Assembly (NCBI GenBank): GCA_028571685.1 | Contig: CM053142.1 | Span: forward strand, 66,427,296 to 66,491,295 | Reading direction: 5' to 3' | Source of the DNA: Heterohyrax brucei | Taxonomy: Eukaryota; Chordata; Mammalia; Hyracoidea; Procaviidae | DNA: 64,000 nucleotides | Part shown: in pieces, positions 31,380-43,156 of the stretch | Numbering within the stretch: the first letter of the stretch is position 1 | Layout: the number at the start of each line of letters is the position of its first letter | Made by a program: the position numbers and the translations under genes | The notes under the pieces: generated by a model | Database searches by the model: none | Seen by the model: only the letters and a program-made list of their open reading frames with translations | What the model was told of the DNA's origin: nothing

Positions 31380-32540
31380 ATATTTAAACAAAACTGGAAT
31401 TATGTGGCACATAGAGATTTTTGTTTTTTAATTAACTTATTATTTGGGGGGATAATTTTAGACAGCTTACAGAAAAATTACAAAATAGCTCAGAGTTCCT
31501 GTATTCCTTACATCCAGCTTCTCCTAATGCTAACATCTTCCATGATCATGGTACATTTATCACACCTAAGAAATTGAAATGCTCAACTGCTAGTCTACCA
31601 CCGTTGTTGGTTTGGATTCACTCAGAGGCACCTGGGAAGACAGACCTGGTGATCTTGTTTATAAACATTCACAGCATTGAAAACTCTATGGAGACAGTTC
31701 TGCTCTGCACACATGGGGTCTCTGTGAGTTGGAATTAACTCCATGGCAACTAACAATGACATCATTATTAACTAAACTATAGACTGTACTTAGATTCACC
31801 AATACTTTTACTCATGTCTTTTTTTGTTGTTCCAGGATTTTACATTTAGTCTTAACATTTCCTTGGTCTCCTAGTTTCTCAGCTCTTCCTTCTCTTCCAT
31901 GACCTTGACAGTTTTAAAGAGTACTGATGAACTTTTTGTAGCACGTTCCTCAATGTGATTTGTCTGATTTTTTTGCCTCATGATTAGATATTGATTGTGG
32001 GTTTATAGGTAGAACATCACAGAAATGAAGTATCTTTTTCATCTGTATCTTTTGTTGTCCTTCTCTTCATTTAATTCTTGTTTTAGTATGCAGTTAGTGA
32101 GTCCTCCTCTTCCTCCGTCCCCTCTGTGATAACTATCAAAGAATGTTTTCTTCTGTGTTTAAGCCTTTTCTTCAGTTCTTATAATAGTGATCTCATATAA
32201 TATTTGTCCTGAATAATTTCACTCAGCATAATGCTCTCCAGATTCATTCAAGTGGTGAGATGTTTCATGGATTCATCATTGTCCTTTGTCATTGCATAGT
32301 ATTCCACTATGTGTATACACCATACCTTGTTCACCTAAGCTTTTTCCATCTTTTTGCTATTTTAAACAGTGCTGCAATGAACATGGGTGTGTATATATCT
32401 CTTTGGGTGACAGCTCTTATTTCTCTAGGGTTTACTCTTCAGTGTAGGCTTGTTGGATGGTATGGTACTTCTATTTTCAGCTTCTTAAGGAAGTGTTAAA
32501 TTGATTCCCAAAGTGGTTATACCATTTTACATTCCCATTA
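31380..32540 (-). mobile_element. Old L1 (ORF2 end and 3'UTR), antisense
   Basis: The 3'UTR part ('gacagcttacagaaaaatta', 'catgatcatggtacatttat') is followed by reversed ORF2-end sequence, with 'tttcactcagcataatgctc', 'tgcatagtattccactatgt' and 'cagtgctgcaatgaacatgg'. It is decayed and interrupted by the AfroSINE at 31580-31761. Confidence 0.75.
31580..31761 (+). mobile_element. AfroSINE, long variant, inside L1
   Basis: 'aatgctcaactgctagtcta', 'ggattcactcagaggcacct', the extra module 'cagacctggtgatcttgttt', then 'ctatggagacagttctgctc' and the tail 'gtctctgtgagttggaatt' with 'ggcaactaacaatg'. L1 sequence resumes after it. Confidence 0.75.
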
Positions 32541-32544
32541 GCAG

Positions 32545-32995
32545 TGGAATACATAGGGATCAAATATACTACATCTGTGGACAAAGGTGATGGAAAAGCT
32601 CCATATCAGCAGTCAGAACAAGACCAGACACTGAATGCAGCACAGATCATCAATTACTCGTATGCAATTTCAAATTGAAACTGAAGAAAATCAGAATAAG
32701 TCCACAAAAGCCAAAGTATAATGCTCAGTATATCCCACCTCCATTTAGAGACCATCTCAAGAACAGATATGATGTGTTGAACACTAATGATCGAAGACCA
32801 GATGAATTATGGACTGATATCAAAGACATCATCCATGAAGAAAGCAAGAGGTCATTAAAAAAACAGGAAATAAAGAAAAGACCAAATTGGATGTCAGAAG
32901 ATTTCAAAGGATAGCTCAAGAAGACAAAGTTAAGTATTGTAATGACATGTGCAAAGAGCTGGAAATAGAAAACCGAAAGGGAAGAACATGTTCTG
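32545..32995 (+). mobile_element. RTE LINE fragment (endonuclease-RT linker)
   Basis: The plus frame at 32675-32914 encodes LKKIRISPQKPKYNAQYIPP and later NRYDVLNTNDRRPDELWTDI, the same segment as the minus frame at 22563-22754. It lies directly before the RTE copy at 32996-37566, whose content does not continue it, so two RTE copies are adjacent. Confidence 0.8.
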
Positions 32996-35900
32996 CTTTC
33001 CAACTTTTGCATTCCAATCACCAGTAATTATCAGTGCATTCTGACTGCATGTTCAATCAATTTCAGACTACAGAAGCTGGTAAAAATCTTCAGTTTCTTC
33101 ATTTTTAGCCTTAGTGGTTAGTGCATAAACTTGAATAATAGTCATATTAACTGGCAAAAGACTGGAATGTAGAAGTTGGAAATGAAGAAGGATCGGTAGT
33201 TGAAAAACAAGCCGTTGGTGATAGAAACGATACCAGAGACCACACGATAGAATTTTGCAAGACCAGTGACTTCCTTTTTTTCTTTTTGCTGTGAATCAAG
33301 AACAGTTTTACAGTCTGTATCTCATGTTGCTATATAACACCCTGAACTTTCACCTCTGTTGTATTCCAGCTGCCCCTCCACCCACCCATGTGACAGCACA
33401 CTTCCCCTTTTGTTTGGAACTTTCTGTGATCTTTTGATAAAGGACTGGCCCTCCTCAATCAACTTGGTTCCGGCAATGTGTCCCTCAGGCAGCCCCATGT
33501 AAGTTTTTAACAGTTTGTTCCCCTCTCGTATCACTCTAGGTTTTATATGGTCCAGGTCTAGGGAGCTGGCCTCAGTGCTGGATGCAGTGTGGGGTTAGAG
33601 ACTCTAGGGGCCACACTCCCAGGGGGCCCTCTGTTGAGAAGGACCATCAAGTGTAGTCTCTTGGTAGAATTCTAGCTCTTCCCTCTACTCCATCACCTGC
33701 TGTGTCCAGAGCTCCACTCCACGTATCCCATCTGAGCTGTCGTTTGTGATGGTTGGGCACCACCTAGTTCTTCTGGTCCCATGCTGAAGCAGGCTGCAGT
33801 TCACACAGCCCCTTCCATCTAGTGGGCTCATACTTTTCTCCTGTTCTCGATGTTCTCCATTTGCTCCACATTTGGTCCTATTTAGATGGTAGCTTTCTAG
33901 CTTTTAAGACCCCAGTTGCCAATCACCCAAGTGGTATGTGGAGAGATATCTCGAGACAGTGAGAGAGAAAAACCTTGGGTATGCAGTTAGTTTGAATGTC
34001 CCCTAAGAGCGTTGCCTCCTGACACCAGACCCTGTTGCTCTGTTCTTCCACAGAGGTGGTCCACATTACGGGGACAATTTGGCTTTGAAGTTGAGTAGTT
34101 GTGGGTACCCCACTTCTAGTGTTTGCTGTCACGTCCTATACCCATCCCTAATCCTAACCACTATCTAATTTGTGAAAAATCCCTCTCCTTCCTTGCCACC
34201 CCATTGTGACCAGCAAATACTGATTTCTACTGTGCTTAAATGATTAGTTGGGTCCTTATAATAATGGTCTCATACAAAATTTGTCCTTTTGTGTCTGGCT
34301 AGTTTTATTCAGTGTAATTTCCTCTAGATGGTCCCATTTTGACAGGTATTTCTGTAAGCCATCATTGTTTCTTATCGTGGCATAGTATTCCATTCTATGA
34401 ACATACCACAGTTTGTTTAACCATTTGTCTGTTGATGGGCATCTAGGTTGCTTCCAACTTTTGCTACTGTGGAGAGAGTGACAATAAACATTGGCATGCA
34501 AGTATCTTTTTGAGAGGCATTCATTTTTTTCTTTGGGATATATTCCAAGGAATGGGATAGCTGGATCATATGGTATTTCTATTTCTAGTTTTTTAAGAAA
34601 GCACCAAATCAATTTCCATAGTGACTGAACCATTTTACAGTCCCACCAACAGTGTAGAAGAGTTCCAATCTCTCCACGTCCTCTCCAGCATTTATTTTTC
34701 TGTGTTTTTTGGATTATTGTCATCTTTATTGGGGTAAGATGGTATCTCACTGTGGTTTTGATTTGAGTTTCTCTGATAGCTAGTGATTGTGAACATTTCC
34801 TCATGTATCTGTTGGCAACCTGTATGTCTTTGGTGAAATGCTTGTTTATGTCATTTACCTATTTTTTAATTGGGTTGTTTGTCTTTTTCTTGTTGAGGTT
34901 TTGCAATATCTTCTAGATTAGAGGGACTAGGTGGTGGTCAGAAGAGTGATGGGAAAATATTTGTTCCCATCCTGTAGGTAGTATTTTTACTTTTTTGATG
35001 AAGGCTTTATGTAAGCATAAGCATTTAACTTTTAAGAGTTCCCAATTATCTGTTTTCAATTCTAATGACTGAAGGTTGTTGGTGGTTTTTGGTAGACTGT
35101 TGATGCTGTGGATTAGCTCTTCCATCATCTTTGCAATTTTTCCTTCCAAGAATTTTATTTTTTTAGCTTTTATATTTAGGTCTTTGATCCATTTTGAATT
35201 AGTTTTTGTGCTTCGTGTGAAATAAAGCTCTTGTATTGTTTTTTTTTTTTTTGCAGGTGGATATCCAATTATGCCAATATCACTTGTTGAAGAGACTATG
35301 TTCACCCCAATTCACTGTCTTTGGGCCTTTATCAAACATCAGCTGTTCATAAGTGGGTGAAGTTATATTTGGATTTTTGATTCTGTTCCATTGGTCTATG
35401 CATCAGTTTTTGTGCCAGTAACCAGGCTGTCTTAATTACCATGGCAGTGTAGTAGATTTTAAGGTCAGGAAGGGTGAGGCCTCCCACTTCTTTCCTCTTC
35501 TTTAGGAATAATTTGCTTACCAGTGGCTTCCTTCCTTTCCATATGAAGTTGGTGATTTGTTTCGCCATCTTGTTAAAAAATGTCATTAAAAGTTGAATTG
35601 GGATTGCATTGTATGTCTACATTGCTTTGAGTAGTATAGACATTTTCACAATGTTAAGTCTTCCTATCCAGCAGCAAGGTAGATTTCTCCACTTGTGTAA
35701 GTCATTTTTCATTTCTTGCAGTAGTTTTCTTTGTACAGGTCTTTTATATTTCTGGTTAGATTTATCCCCAGGTGTTGTATCATCTTGGGGGCTGAGATCT
35801 TTCTAGTTGTCCAAATTGATGAGTTAATTCTTTGATTTGTGCCCTTTCATCTTTTGGATGTGTGCGTTTATTGAGATGAATTGAGCTCTGCCCACTGCTT

Positions 35901-37566
35901 TTGCTGTGTCCCACAGGTTTTGGTAGGATGTGTCTTCATTCTCACTTGATTCTATAAAATTCTTTATTGCGTTCTTGATTTCTTCTATTACCCAGTAGTT
36001 CTTGAGCAAAATGTTATTCAGTCTCCATGTTTTTGGTTTAATTTACATCTTTTTTTCTGTTACTGATCTCTAGTTTTATGGCTTTGTGGTCTGAGAAGGA
36101 GCTTGTATTATTTCAATATTATGAATTTTGTTGATTATCACTCTGTGACCTAGTATGTGGTCAATTCTGGAGAATATTCCAGAAGTATCGGAAAAGAAAG
36201 TATACTTGGCTTCAGTTGGATGAAGTGTTCTGAATATGTCTGTAAGATCGATTTGTTGACTGTGGCATTTAGATCCTCTGTGTGTTTACTAAGCTTTTTT
36301 GAGATGTTCTGTCCTTTACTGAGAGTGGTGTGTTGAAGCTCCTACTATTATTGTGGAGCTGTCTGTTTCTGTTTTCAGTGCAAATCACATTTGTTTTATG
36401 TATTCTGGAGCTTTTCACTGGGTGCATAGGTATTTAGTATGGTTATGTTCTCCTGTTGAACTGAGCATTTGACCGTTAGATAGTGACCCTCTTTATCTTG
36501 TATGGTGGATTTAACTTTAAAGTCTATTTTGTCAGAGATTAGCATTGCTATTCCCACTCTTTTTAGAATGTTATTAGCCTGACATATTTTTTCCAACCTT
36601 TGAATTGTAGTTTGTTTGTCTTTGAGTTTAAGATGTGTCTCCTCTAAGTAGCATATAGATGGGTCATTTTTTTTTTTTTAATCCAACCTGCTACTCTCCT
36701 GCTCTTAATTGGTGCACTTAGTCCATTTACATTCAGTGTGATTACTGATAAATATGATGTCAGCATTGTCATTTTAATGCCTTTTATCGGGTCCAGTGAC
36801 TTCATCATTGCAAATACCTTTTTTCACCAATACAAATGGCAAATGTACATGTGGACCTCACCAGATGAAATGCACAGGAATCAAATCTATTTGATTTGCA
36901 TAAAAACAAAAATTCTCACAACCGGACCAGTAAACAACATTGTGATAAATGGAGAAAGACTTGAGGTTGTCAAAGATTTCATTTTACTTGATTCCACAAC
37001 AACCATGGAAGCCACAGTGAAGAAATCAAAAGAGGCATTGCAGTGGGAAAATCTGCTGCAAAGGATTTCTTTAAAGTACTGAAAAAAAATTACCTTGAAG
37101 ACTAAGGTGCATCCAACTAAAGCCATATTTTCAATTGCATCACATGCTTGTGAAAGCTGGACAATGGATAAAGAAGACAGAAGAAGAACTGATGCCTCTA
37201 AATTGTGGTGTCAGGAAAGAATACTGAAAGTCCCGTGGGCTACCAAAAACCAAACAGATCTGTTCTGGAACAAGTACAACCAGAGTGCTCCTTAGAAGCA
37301 AAGATGACTTGACTGCACCTTACATACTTTGGACATGTTGTCAGGAAAGACTAGTCCCTGAAGAAGGGCATCATACCTGGTAGAGTGGAGGGTCAGTGAA
37401 AAAGAGGATGACCCTCAATGAGATGGACTGACACAGTGGCTGCAACAATGGGCTTAAGCATAAGAACGATTGTGGACATGGTGCAAGACTGGGCAGTGTT
37501 TTGTTCTGTTGAGCATAGGTTAGCTATGAGTCAGAACCAGCTTCATGTCACCTAGCAACAACAACA
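32996..37566 (+). mobile_element. RTE LINE with 5' inversion, split by an L1
   Basis: Part 1 (33145 back to 32996, minus strand) encodes a mid-endonuclease piece ending ITGDWNAKVG. Part 2 (33146-33273, plus) restarts at DWNVEVGNEEGS and reaches TIEFCKTSDF. An L1 then intervenes at 33274-36790. Part 3 (36791-37566, plus) continues with the end of the endonuclease domain (IIANTFFHQY, WTSPDEMHRNQ), jumps over the RT to the C-terminal region (KILTTGPV, ESWTM) and ends 'cctagcaacaacaaca'. The RT domain is deleted, so the copy is inactive. Confidence 0.8.
33274..36790 (-). mobile_element. L1 LINE inserted in RTE, RT core deleted
   Basis: A 13 bp direct repeat with one mismatch flanks it ('g.ccagtgacttc' at 33261-33273 and 36791-36803). 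The tail is T-rich on the plus strand at 33274. The 3'UTR spans about 33.3-34.25 kb. ORF2 pieces on the minus strand are the C-terminus (34804-34256: [30 protein letters not shown]), 35586-35347 (NFIWKGRKP), 36009-35824 (QNLWDTAKAV) and endonuclease (36596-36396: VGIAMLISDKIDFK). The RT palm, with its FADD-type box, is missing between about 35.79 and 35.82 kb. The element is 5' truncated near the ORF2 start. Confidence 0.88.
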
Positions 37567-38590
37567 TGGTTATACTATGGAATTGTCTCCTGTTGTTGGT
37601 TATTTAATTGGTTTGGCTTCTGCCTTACAAATAATGCTAACCAATGACATCTTTATGATGAATTGATAGAAAAGTGATGTAATCATTCTAACATCCCCAG
37701 ATTAGACCATATCTGGAGATTAATATTCCATTCCAGGCCCTTCATCACCAGAAGACAATCAGAAGAGGCTGACAGTGTGCTGAGGATTTTTGAAACTGCG
37801 ACTCATGAAGTTTTGCTGGAGGAACTGGGACTATGTGGCACAGGGGTGGGCAAGACAGTTGTTTTCAAATATTTGAGACACTATTTGAAAAAGGGGTAGG
37901 CTTGTTGTGTGTTATGAAATCACAATCTTCATGTTTAAGAGGAGGCAGTTTTGGTTTTTTTTGTTGTTTTTGTCTAGCATAAGGAAGTTGGCTGATCATC
38001 AAAACCAGGATTCTTCTGAGAGTGAATGGGGCACTATTAATAATTATACCTGGGACTGTCCAAAGCAAACCAGGCCATTGGTTGTCAACCAAAGCTAAGG
38101 AAAATTATCCTATTGAGCATAGAATTGAAAAGACTGCCTCACTCAGTACTGATTTCCTATTATTTATTGGCTATGAAAGTACAAAGATTTCCAGCATTGG
38201 GATGTGCACTAGGTGACATTCTAGTCCTCAAGACTCTTAATTCTACCTAGACAATTATCGCCTGTGTTATTGAGATAACTAAATGAGATGCACATTTCTT
38301 TTTTCCAGGTCTTTCTAGAAGCACAATTTCCTTCTGGTACTCAAACTTGGCTTTTGCAAGGCAAGAAGGTGAGCCTTGTGATGATGTCTTGTAACGTCTA
38401 AGGTTCTAAGCATTAAGTTCAGTGTTCTCTGGTGGCTTGGGAGTGACTCCATTCAGCGGTGCCAAGAATCTGAATGGCTTATGCAGGATGCACTAGGCAG
38501 AACTTTTTCATTTTAAGGACAGCAGTGAGGCTTAACAGTGTCCTTGTCTTTAAATCCCATGAGGTGATTTTCTATTGTGATGATAAATTA
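37567..38590. other. Unassigned non-coding DNA
   Basis: No gene. Overlapping 60-75 residue frames at 37.87-38.2 kb have no domain, and no repeat is recognised. Confidence 0.45.
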
Positions 38591-38594
38591 CCTC

Positions 38595-39260
38595 TTTTCA
38601 AAGTTTTTAAAGCTTTGAGATCAGTTTAGACTTACAGAGGAGTTACAAACGCAATGCAGAGAATTTTTATGTATCTTTTACCCCAATTTTTCTGTATGTC
38701 AAAAGACTGACAAAAAAATCATAGCACAAGTATTTAAAAGTCTGACATTAACATTGATATAGTACTATCAACCAAACCATAGGCTTTGCTATAGTCTCAC
38801 CACTTTTCCCCATTAATGCCCTTTTTCTGTTTGAGGGTCCCATATTGAATTTAGTTGCAGTGTTTCCTACAGCCTAGGACAGTTTTCTCAGTCTTTTCTT
38901 GTCTTTCATGATCTTGACAATTTTGAAGAGTACTTGTCAAACATTTTATAGAATGGTCTCTAAGTCTGGGTTTGTTGGAAATTTCTTCTTAATTAGATTG
39001 AGATTACACATTTTGGGCACAGAAGTGGTGTTGTATCTTCAGTGCATTGTATCAAGGAGGGTCTTGATGTTGCCGTGACTCATTACTGGTGATATCAATA
39101 TTGATTACTTTGTTAAGTGGTGTCTGCAAGTTTTCTTCACTGTAAATTTATTATTTTTCTTTAGTAATTAATAAATGTTTATGTTGAGACTATGCAAATA
39201 TGCTGGTTCTCCTTAAACTTTTGCCCACTAGTTTTTAGCATCCTTCATAAATCATTTTTT
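38595..39260 (-). mobile_element. Old L1 3'UTR, antisense
   Basis: 'gtttagacttacagaggagt', 'cattaacattgatatagtac', 'tcatgatcttgacaattttg' and 'aagtggtgtctgcaagtttt' follow the reversed L1 3'UTR in the same order as the copy at 31.4-32.0 kb. It is non-coding. Confidence 0.6.
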
Positions 39261-39640
39261 GTTTGTTTATTTAGGCTGAGTCAGATGAATTACTGAGGGA
39301 GGAAAAAGTGCAGAAACCTGACTTCTTGTCTACCTATAGTCATCTGTCTTTCTCTGTCACTTGAGTCACCTTTCTTTCTTATGTTTTGTTTTATCCCTCT
39401 CCCTGCATGACTTTCTTTGCTCTCCAGCTTACATGGTAAGAAATGTGGCTGCCATCAGCAACATTCATCAGTTTGAGACCTGTGTACAGGATACAGACTT
39501 TCTAAGTTCCAAGTTCAAGTTCCTGGGAAAGGGACACTGATTAACCCAGTCTGGATCAGTAACCAAACCCAGACGTGTAAGACTATGTTGCTCATAAATG
39601 TGTGTGGGACCCAGTTCAGTACTGGAATGGGATAGATAAT
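39261..39640. other. Unassigned non-coding DNA
   Basis: No gene or nameable repeat. Confidence 0.5.
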
Positions 39641-39806
39641 AAACCCGTTTCTGTCAAGTCAGTTCCAACTCATAGCAACCCTAAAGGACAGAGTAGAACT
39701 GCCCCATAAGGTTTTCAAGGATAGCTGATAGAGTGGCTGGTAGATTTGAACTGTTGACCTCTTGGTTAGCAGCTGTGCTCTTAACCACTATGCCTCCAGG
39801 GCTCCA
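39641..39806 (-). mobile_element. AfroSINE
   Basis: Tail 'cagttccaactcatagcaac', 'aggacagagtagaactgccc', a small internal duplication ('gatagctgatagagtggctg'), reversed B box 'agatttgaactgttgacc' and head 'ctatgcctccagggctcc'. Confidence 0.88.
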
Positions 39807-39819
39807 GGATGGATACTCC

Positions 39820-39958
39820 AAATCAACTGCCAACAAGTAGATGCTGACTCATAGCAACCCTATAAGACAGAGTTAGAGTTGTCCCATAGAGTCTCCAAGT
39901 GGTACCTGGTGGATTTGAACTGCTGACCTTTTGGTTAGCAGATGTAATGCTTAAGCAC
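39820..39958 (-). mobile_element. AfroSINE, second of a tandem pair
   Basis: Same orientation and 14 bp behind the previous copy: tail 'gtagatgctgactcatagc', 'aagacagagttagagttgtc' and 'ggatttgaactgctgacctt'. The head is lost after 'agcagatgtaatgctt'. Confidence 0.85.
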
Positions 39959-41084
39959 CTTGAAATCTTTGTGAAGCTCTCAGCTCACACAGCAAGTCAG
40001 ACTAGAACACTAAACTGCTCAAGTAGTACCGTTTTCTTTTTAACAACTTGACCCAACCCACTGTAGGTACTGAATCTAAGGCAATTTGAATTTCTATGTC
40101 TGGATCAAACTTAAAGTCCAATGTCACCTTTTCCCAATTCTGGGAAATAAATACTCGGGTAGGCAGAGGAGGTGGTGGATTGAAGGCCCCTAATAATTTC
40201 TGGACTTAGAGTTTTCTTAGTTGATCTGTGGAGTTATCCACCCAGCTGTGTGACCCTATCTCTCAAAAGGCATGGAACTAAAGCCCAAAATGGTAATCCT
40301 TTAATGGTATTGACCTTAAAATGCAGCAGATTTTCCGAACAGATTGGGGAATCCTTTCTGAAAGGAGAGATGCCTGGATCAGTTTCTTCAAGGAAGGAGA
40401 GCAAAGCATACCTCCCCAACTTAGCGGGGAGGAAAGGGATGATGAGTGCATCTCTGGCAGAAAACAATGCTTAGCAGCATTTCCTAGATTCCTGATTCAT
40501 ATTTCCCCCCTGATGTCAGGAATGGAGCATCCTTTTCTCTGCTGACATCTTGGTTATGGCACTAGGAAACCCAAGATAAATGGGACACTCTGAGACTGGA
40601 GCCTGGAACAGCTGGACATTGCTGGACCTAACTGCAATGGCTGGTCAAATGGGGACATCTGGTTCACTTCCCTGGGGGTTTAGCAATGGCTACAAGGCCA
40701 ATAAAGATAATCCAAGCAGCTACTGCCGGGCCAAGGCTCCCAGGAACTCAAATGCTGGGCTGGGAGATTGGATTTCTTTTTCATGGGAGCGGAGGAAGGA
40801 GAGTGGTAGGAGAGCCAGCTGTGTGCCTAGACCTTTCTTGCCTGCCATCTGGGGTCCTTGTAACCATGGGGGCAATCTCCCAAGACTACTAAGGGATTGT
40901 CTGGAGGAGTTTGGGGAATTTCCCACATTTGTAATTTGGGAGCATACTAATGACCAGAAACTCCATCATCATGAGAATTTCCTAGCCCACACTGTGAAGA
41001 ATATTTATTCCACAGTAATTGGTAGAAGAAATCATAGCTAGACATCAGAAGACTTGAGATTAAGCTGTCTTACCGTGATTGGAG
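39959..41084. other. Unassigned DNA with a 153-residue frame
   Basis: The plus frame at 40580-41041 is one of the longest in the window outside known repeats, but it has no recognisable domain. Competing frames are open on both strands, and there is no splice-site or promoter support. I treat it as chance. No repeat is recognised. Confidence 0.4.
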
Positions 41085-41284
41085 GTCCTTGGGTAGTGCA
41101 GACTGCTAATGTGCTAAGTTGCTTGCTGAAAGGTTGAATGTTCGAGACCACCAGAGGCACCTGGCTAAAGAAAATCCTTGCAATCTATTTCTGGAAAATC
41201 AGCCATAATTGAAAGCCCTACAGAACACAGTTCTGCTCTGACACGTGAGAGGTGGCCATAAGTTGGAACAAACTCAACAGCCAC
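41085..41284 (+). mobile_element. AfroSINE, long variant
   Basis: 'tgggtagtgcagactgctaa', 'ttcgagaccaccagaggcac', the extra module 'tttctggaaaatcagccata', 'gaacacagttctgctctgac' and the tail 'ggccataagttggaacaaac'. Confidence 0.75.
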
Positions 41285-41309
41285 TCATATGTCATATGGA
41301 GTGCAGTAT

Positions 41310-41370
41310 TTAAAAGACTTAATCCTTTCTGAAACTCAGTTTCTCATCTATAAAATGAGTTTGAAAAAGG
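41310..41370 (+). mobile_element. MIR fragment
   Basis: 'ctgaaactcagtttctcatc' and 'tataaaatgagtttgaaaaa' correspond to the sense MIR segment 'cctcagtttcctcatctgtaaaatg'. Confidence 0.6.
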
Positions 41371-42788
41371 GACTACAGCTAGCAAATAATTATAATTTTG
41401 AGCTGAGGCTGCCATCAAAGCAAGTGGGCTTTGGTTCCAAAACACTTCTCAAGCTCCTGGGCTAAGACTGTACTAACAGCTAGTAACTAGACTAATGATT
41501 GAATTTATATGCCTAGTCATGTCCACACATGGGAGTCTACAATAGCTTAACTGCAAATCAGAAGTCAAAAAATTATAAAAAACAAAAAATTATAGTCTTC
41601 ACTTATCCCATCTAGTGTTTATATTAGTGTTATTATTAGCAATAAGAACACATTTCATTAACAAGTGCTGACCTGGCCCCTAGAGGGGAGTTATGCAATA
41701 TGAAGTATAGGTATCTTTCTAAAATCTGTAACACCTTAATCCCAAAACTCTAAGTGTTTCAGATAAGAGACTGTAGACTGGAACCACAAAAGAGTGTGGT
41801 TCAACCATAAGTGCAATTTGTACCTAAGGATGGTTCCCATACTAGGTTTGCCTCTATTGCCAAAAGGAGTGACACCTGAGCAAATACCAGTAACACCATC
41901 CAAGAAGGTAAACTGAGTCTTCGTTTGGGGCATGTGTGTGTGCATGCATGCACATGTGTGTGTGCAATTGTTGGTGGCAGGGGCGGAGTGGTGGTAGTGT
42001 TAATATGACATGATAGGATTATTTGCCCTTGGTGGCCAGCTCTGCAGAAGACACAGAGCATGAGTACTTGGAGAGGGGAGGGTGCAAAATCACAAAGCAA
42101 GGCCCACTTACAAGGATCTCTTTGATTCAAGAATGTGACACAAGGAATGACTTTTATTTACTAGCTTAATTAAGAGCATATTTGTCAGTGAATCCATGAG
42201 TCAGAGGAAGAGATGGTCTTTTCTAACCTAAAAATAAAGCCACGGGGACAGAGAAAGCAAGGGGGGATTGTAGCTTGACCTTTTCCATTTCTAAATATGT
42301 GTGCGTTCGTGTGTGCTGTGGGGAACACGAAGTGGGGATGAGCATGAAGGAGAGAAGTGAGTTCTGATTCTAAGAAGCTCTCTACTGGTAAAATGAGCCG
42401 CACTTGAGTGCCGCAAAGCTTAGTGGTGAAACCTTTAATAAAAGCCAGAGTTCCTCTTCTGGCAGCTCACAGCTATTCTCCGTCTCTTTCTCACTGGCAT
42501 GATTCTGGTTTCCAGCCGTGGCAGTGTGGTCCATTGGTCACAGCAAACATGTGCACCCTGCTCTTCTACAGCGGTGCTGCCAAACTGTGACCAGTGACTG
42601 AAACTGACTTTGTGCTCACTGAGAATGCAGACTGTTTCGGTGGTGTCCTGCCTAGACTGACACATAGAGTAGAGGAGGGTGGGAGGCATCACATGATGAC
42701 AAATTGTCAGTAGCACATTTAAGAATTCTGCTTGTGATATGTAAAAGGGACAAAAGTCACCATATGATTAGGACAGTAGTTTTGTTAG
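41371..42788. other. Unassigned DNA with one microsatellite
   Basis: The only clear element is the alternating TG/CATG tract at 41931-41966. Frames here (41801-42130, 42435-42716, both minus) have no domains. Confidence 0.5.
41931..41966. repeat. Alternating purine-pyrimidine palindrome (TG/CATG)
   Basis: 'catgtgtgtgtgcatgcatg' followed by 'cacatgtgtgtgtgca'. The centre is self-complementary. Confidence 0.9.
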
Positions 42789-42982
42789 ATACCAGTGAGT
42801 AGATTTTCAACTCAGAACGACACCAGGTGATGGAGTTGAACTGCCGCACAGGGTTTCCTAGGTTGGAATCTTTATGGGAGCAGATTGTCAGTTCTTTTCT
42901 CCCACAGGAACTGCTGAACGAGTTCAATCCACCAACCCTTCCGTTAGCAGACAAGCGTTTAACCATTGTGCCACCAGGACTC
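42789..42982 (-). mobile_element. AfroSINE, long variant
   Basis: Tail 'gagtagattttcaactcaga', middle 'ttgaactgccgcacagggtt', the long-variant module 'tatgggagcagattgtcagt', reversed B box 'gagttcaatccaccaacc' and head 'aaccattgtgccaccaggac'. Confidence 0.75.
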
Positions 42983-43000
42983 CTCTTACTACAATAATAA

Positions 43001-43156
43001 GAACCAGAACCTGTTGCTGTCAAGTCTATCCCGACTCATAGCAACCCTATAGGATGGAGTGGAATTGATCTGTACAGTTTCTGAGGAGCGGCTGGGTGTG
43101 AACTGCCGATCTTCCGGTTAGCAACAGCTCGTAACCACTGTAGCATCAGGGATCCA
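43001..43156 (-). mobile_element. AfroSINE
   Basis: 'ctgttgctgtcaagtctatc', 'ccgactcatagcaaccctat', reversed B box 'gtgtgaactgccgatctt' and head 'ccactgtagcatcaggg'. It stands 18 bp from the preceding long copy in the same orientation. Confidence 0.87.

Noticed and set aside
40580..41041. 153-residue frame
   Set aside because: No recognised motif; competing frames at 40686-40892 and 40720-40926; no context for a gene.
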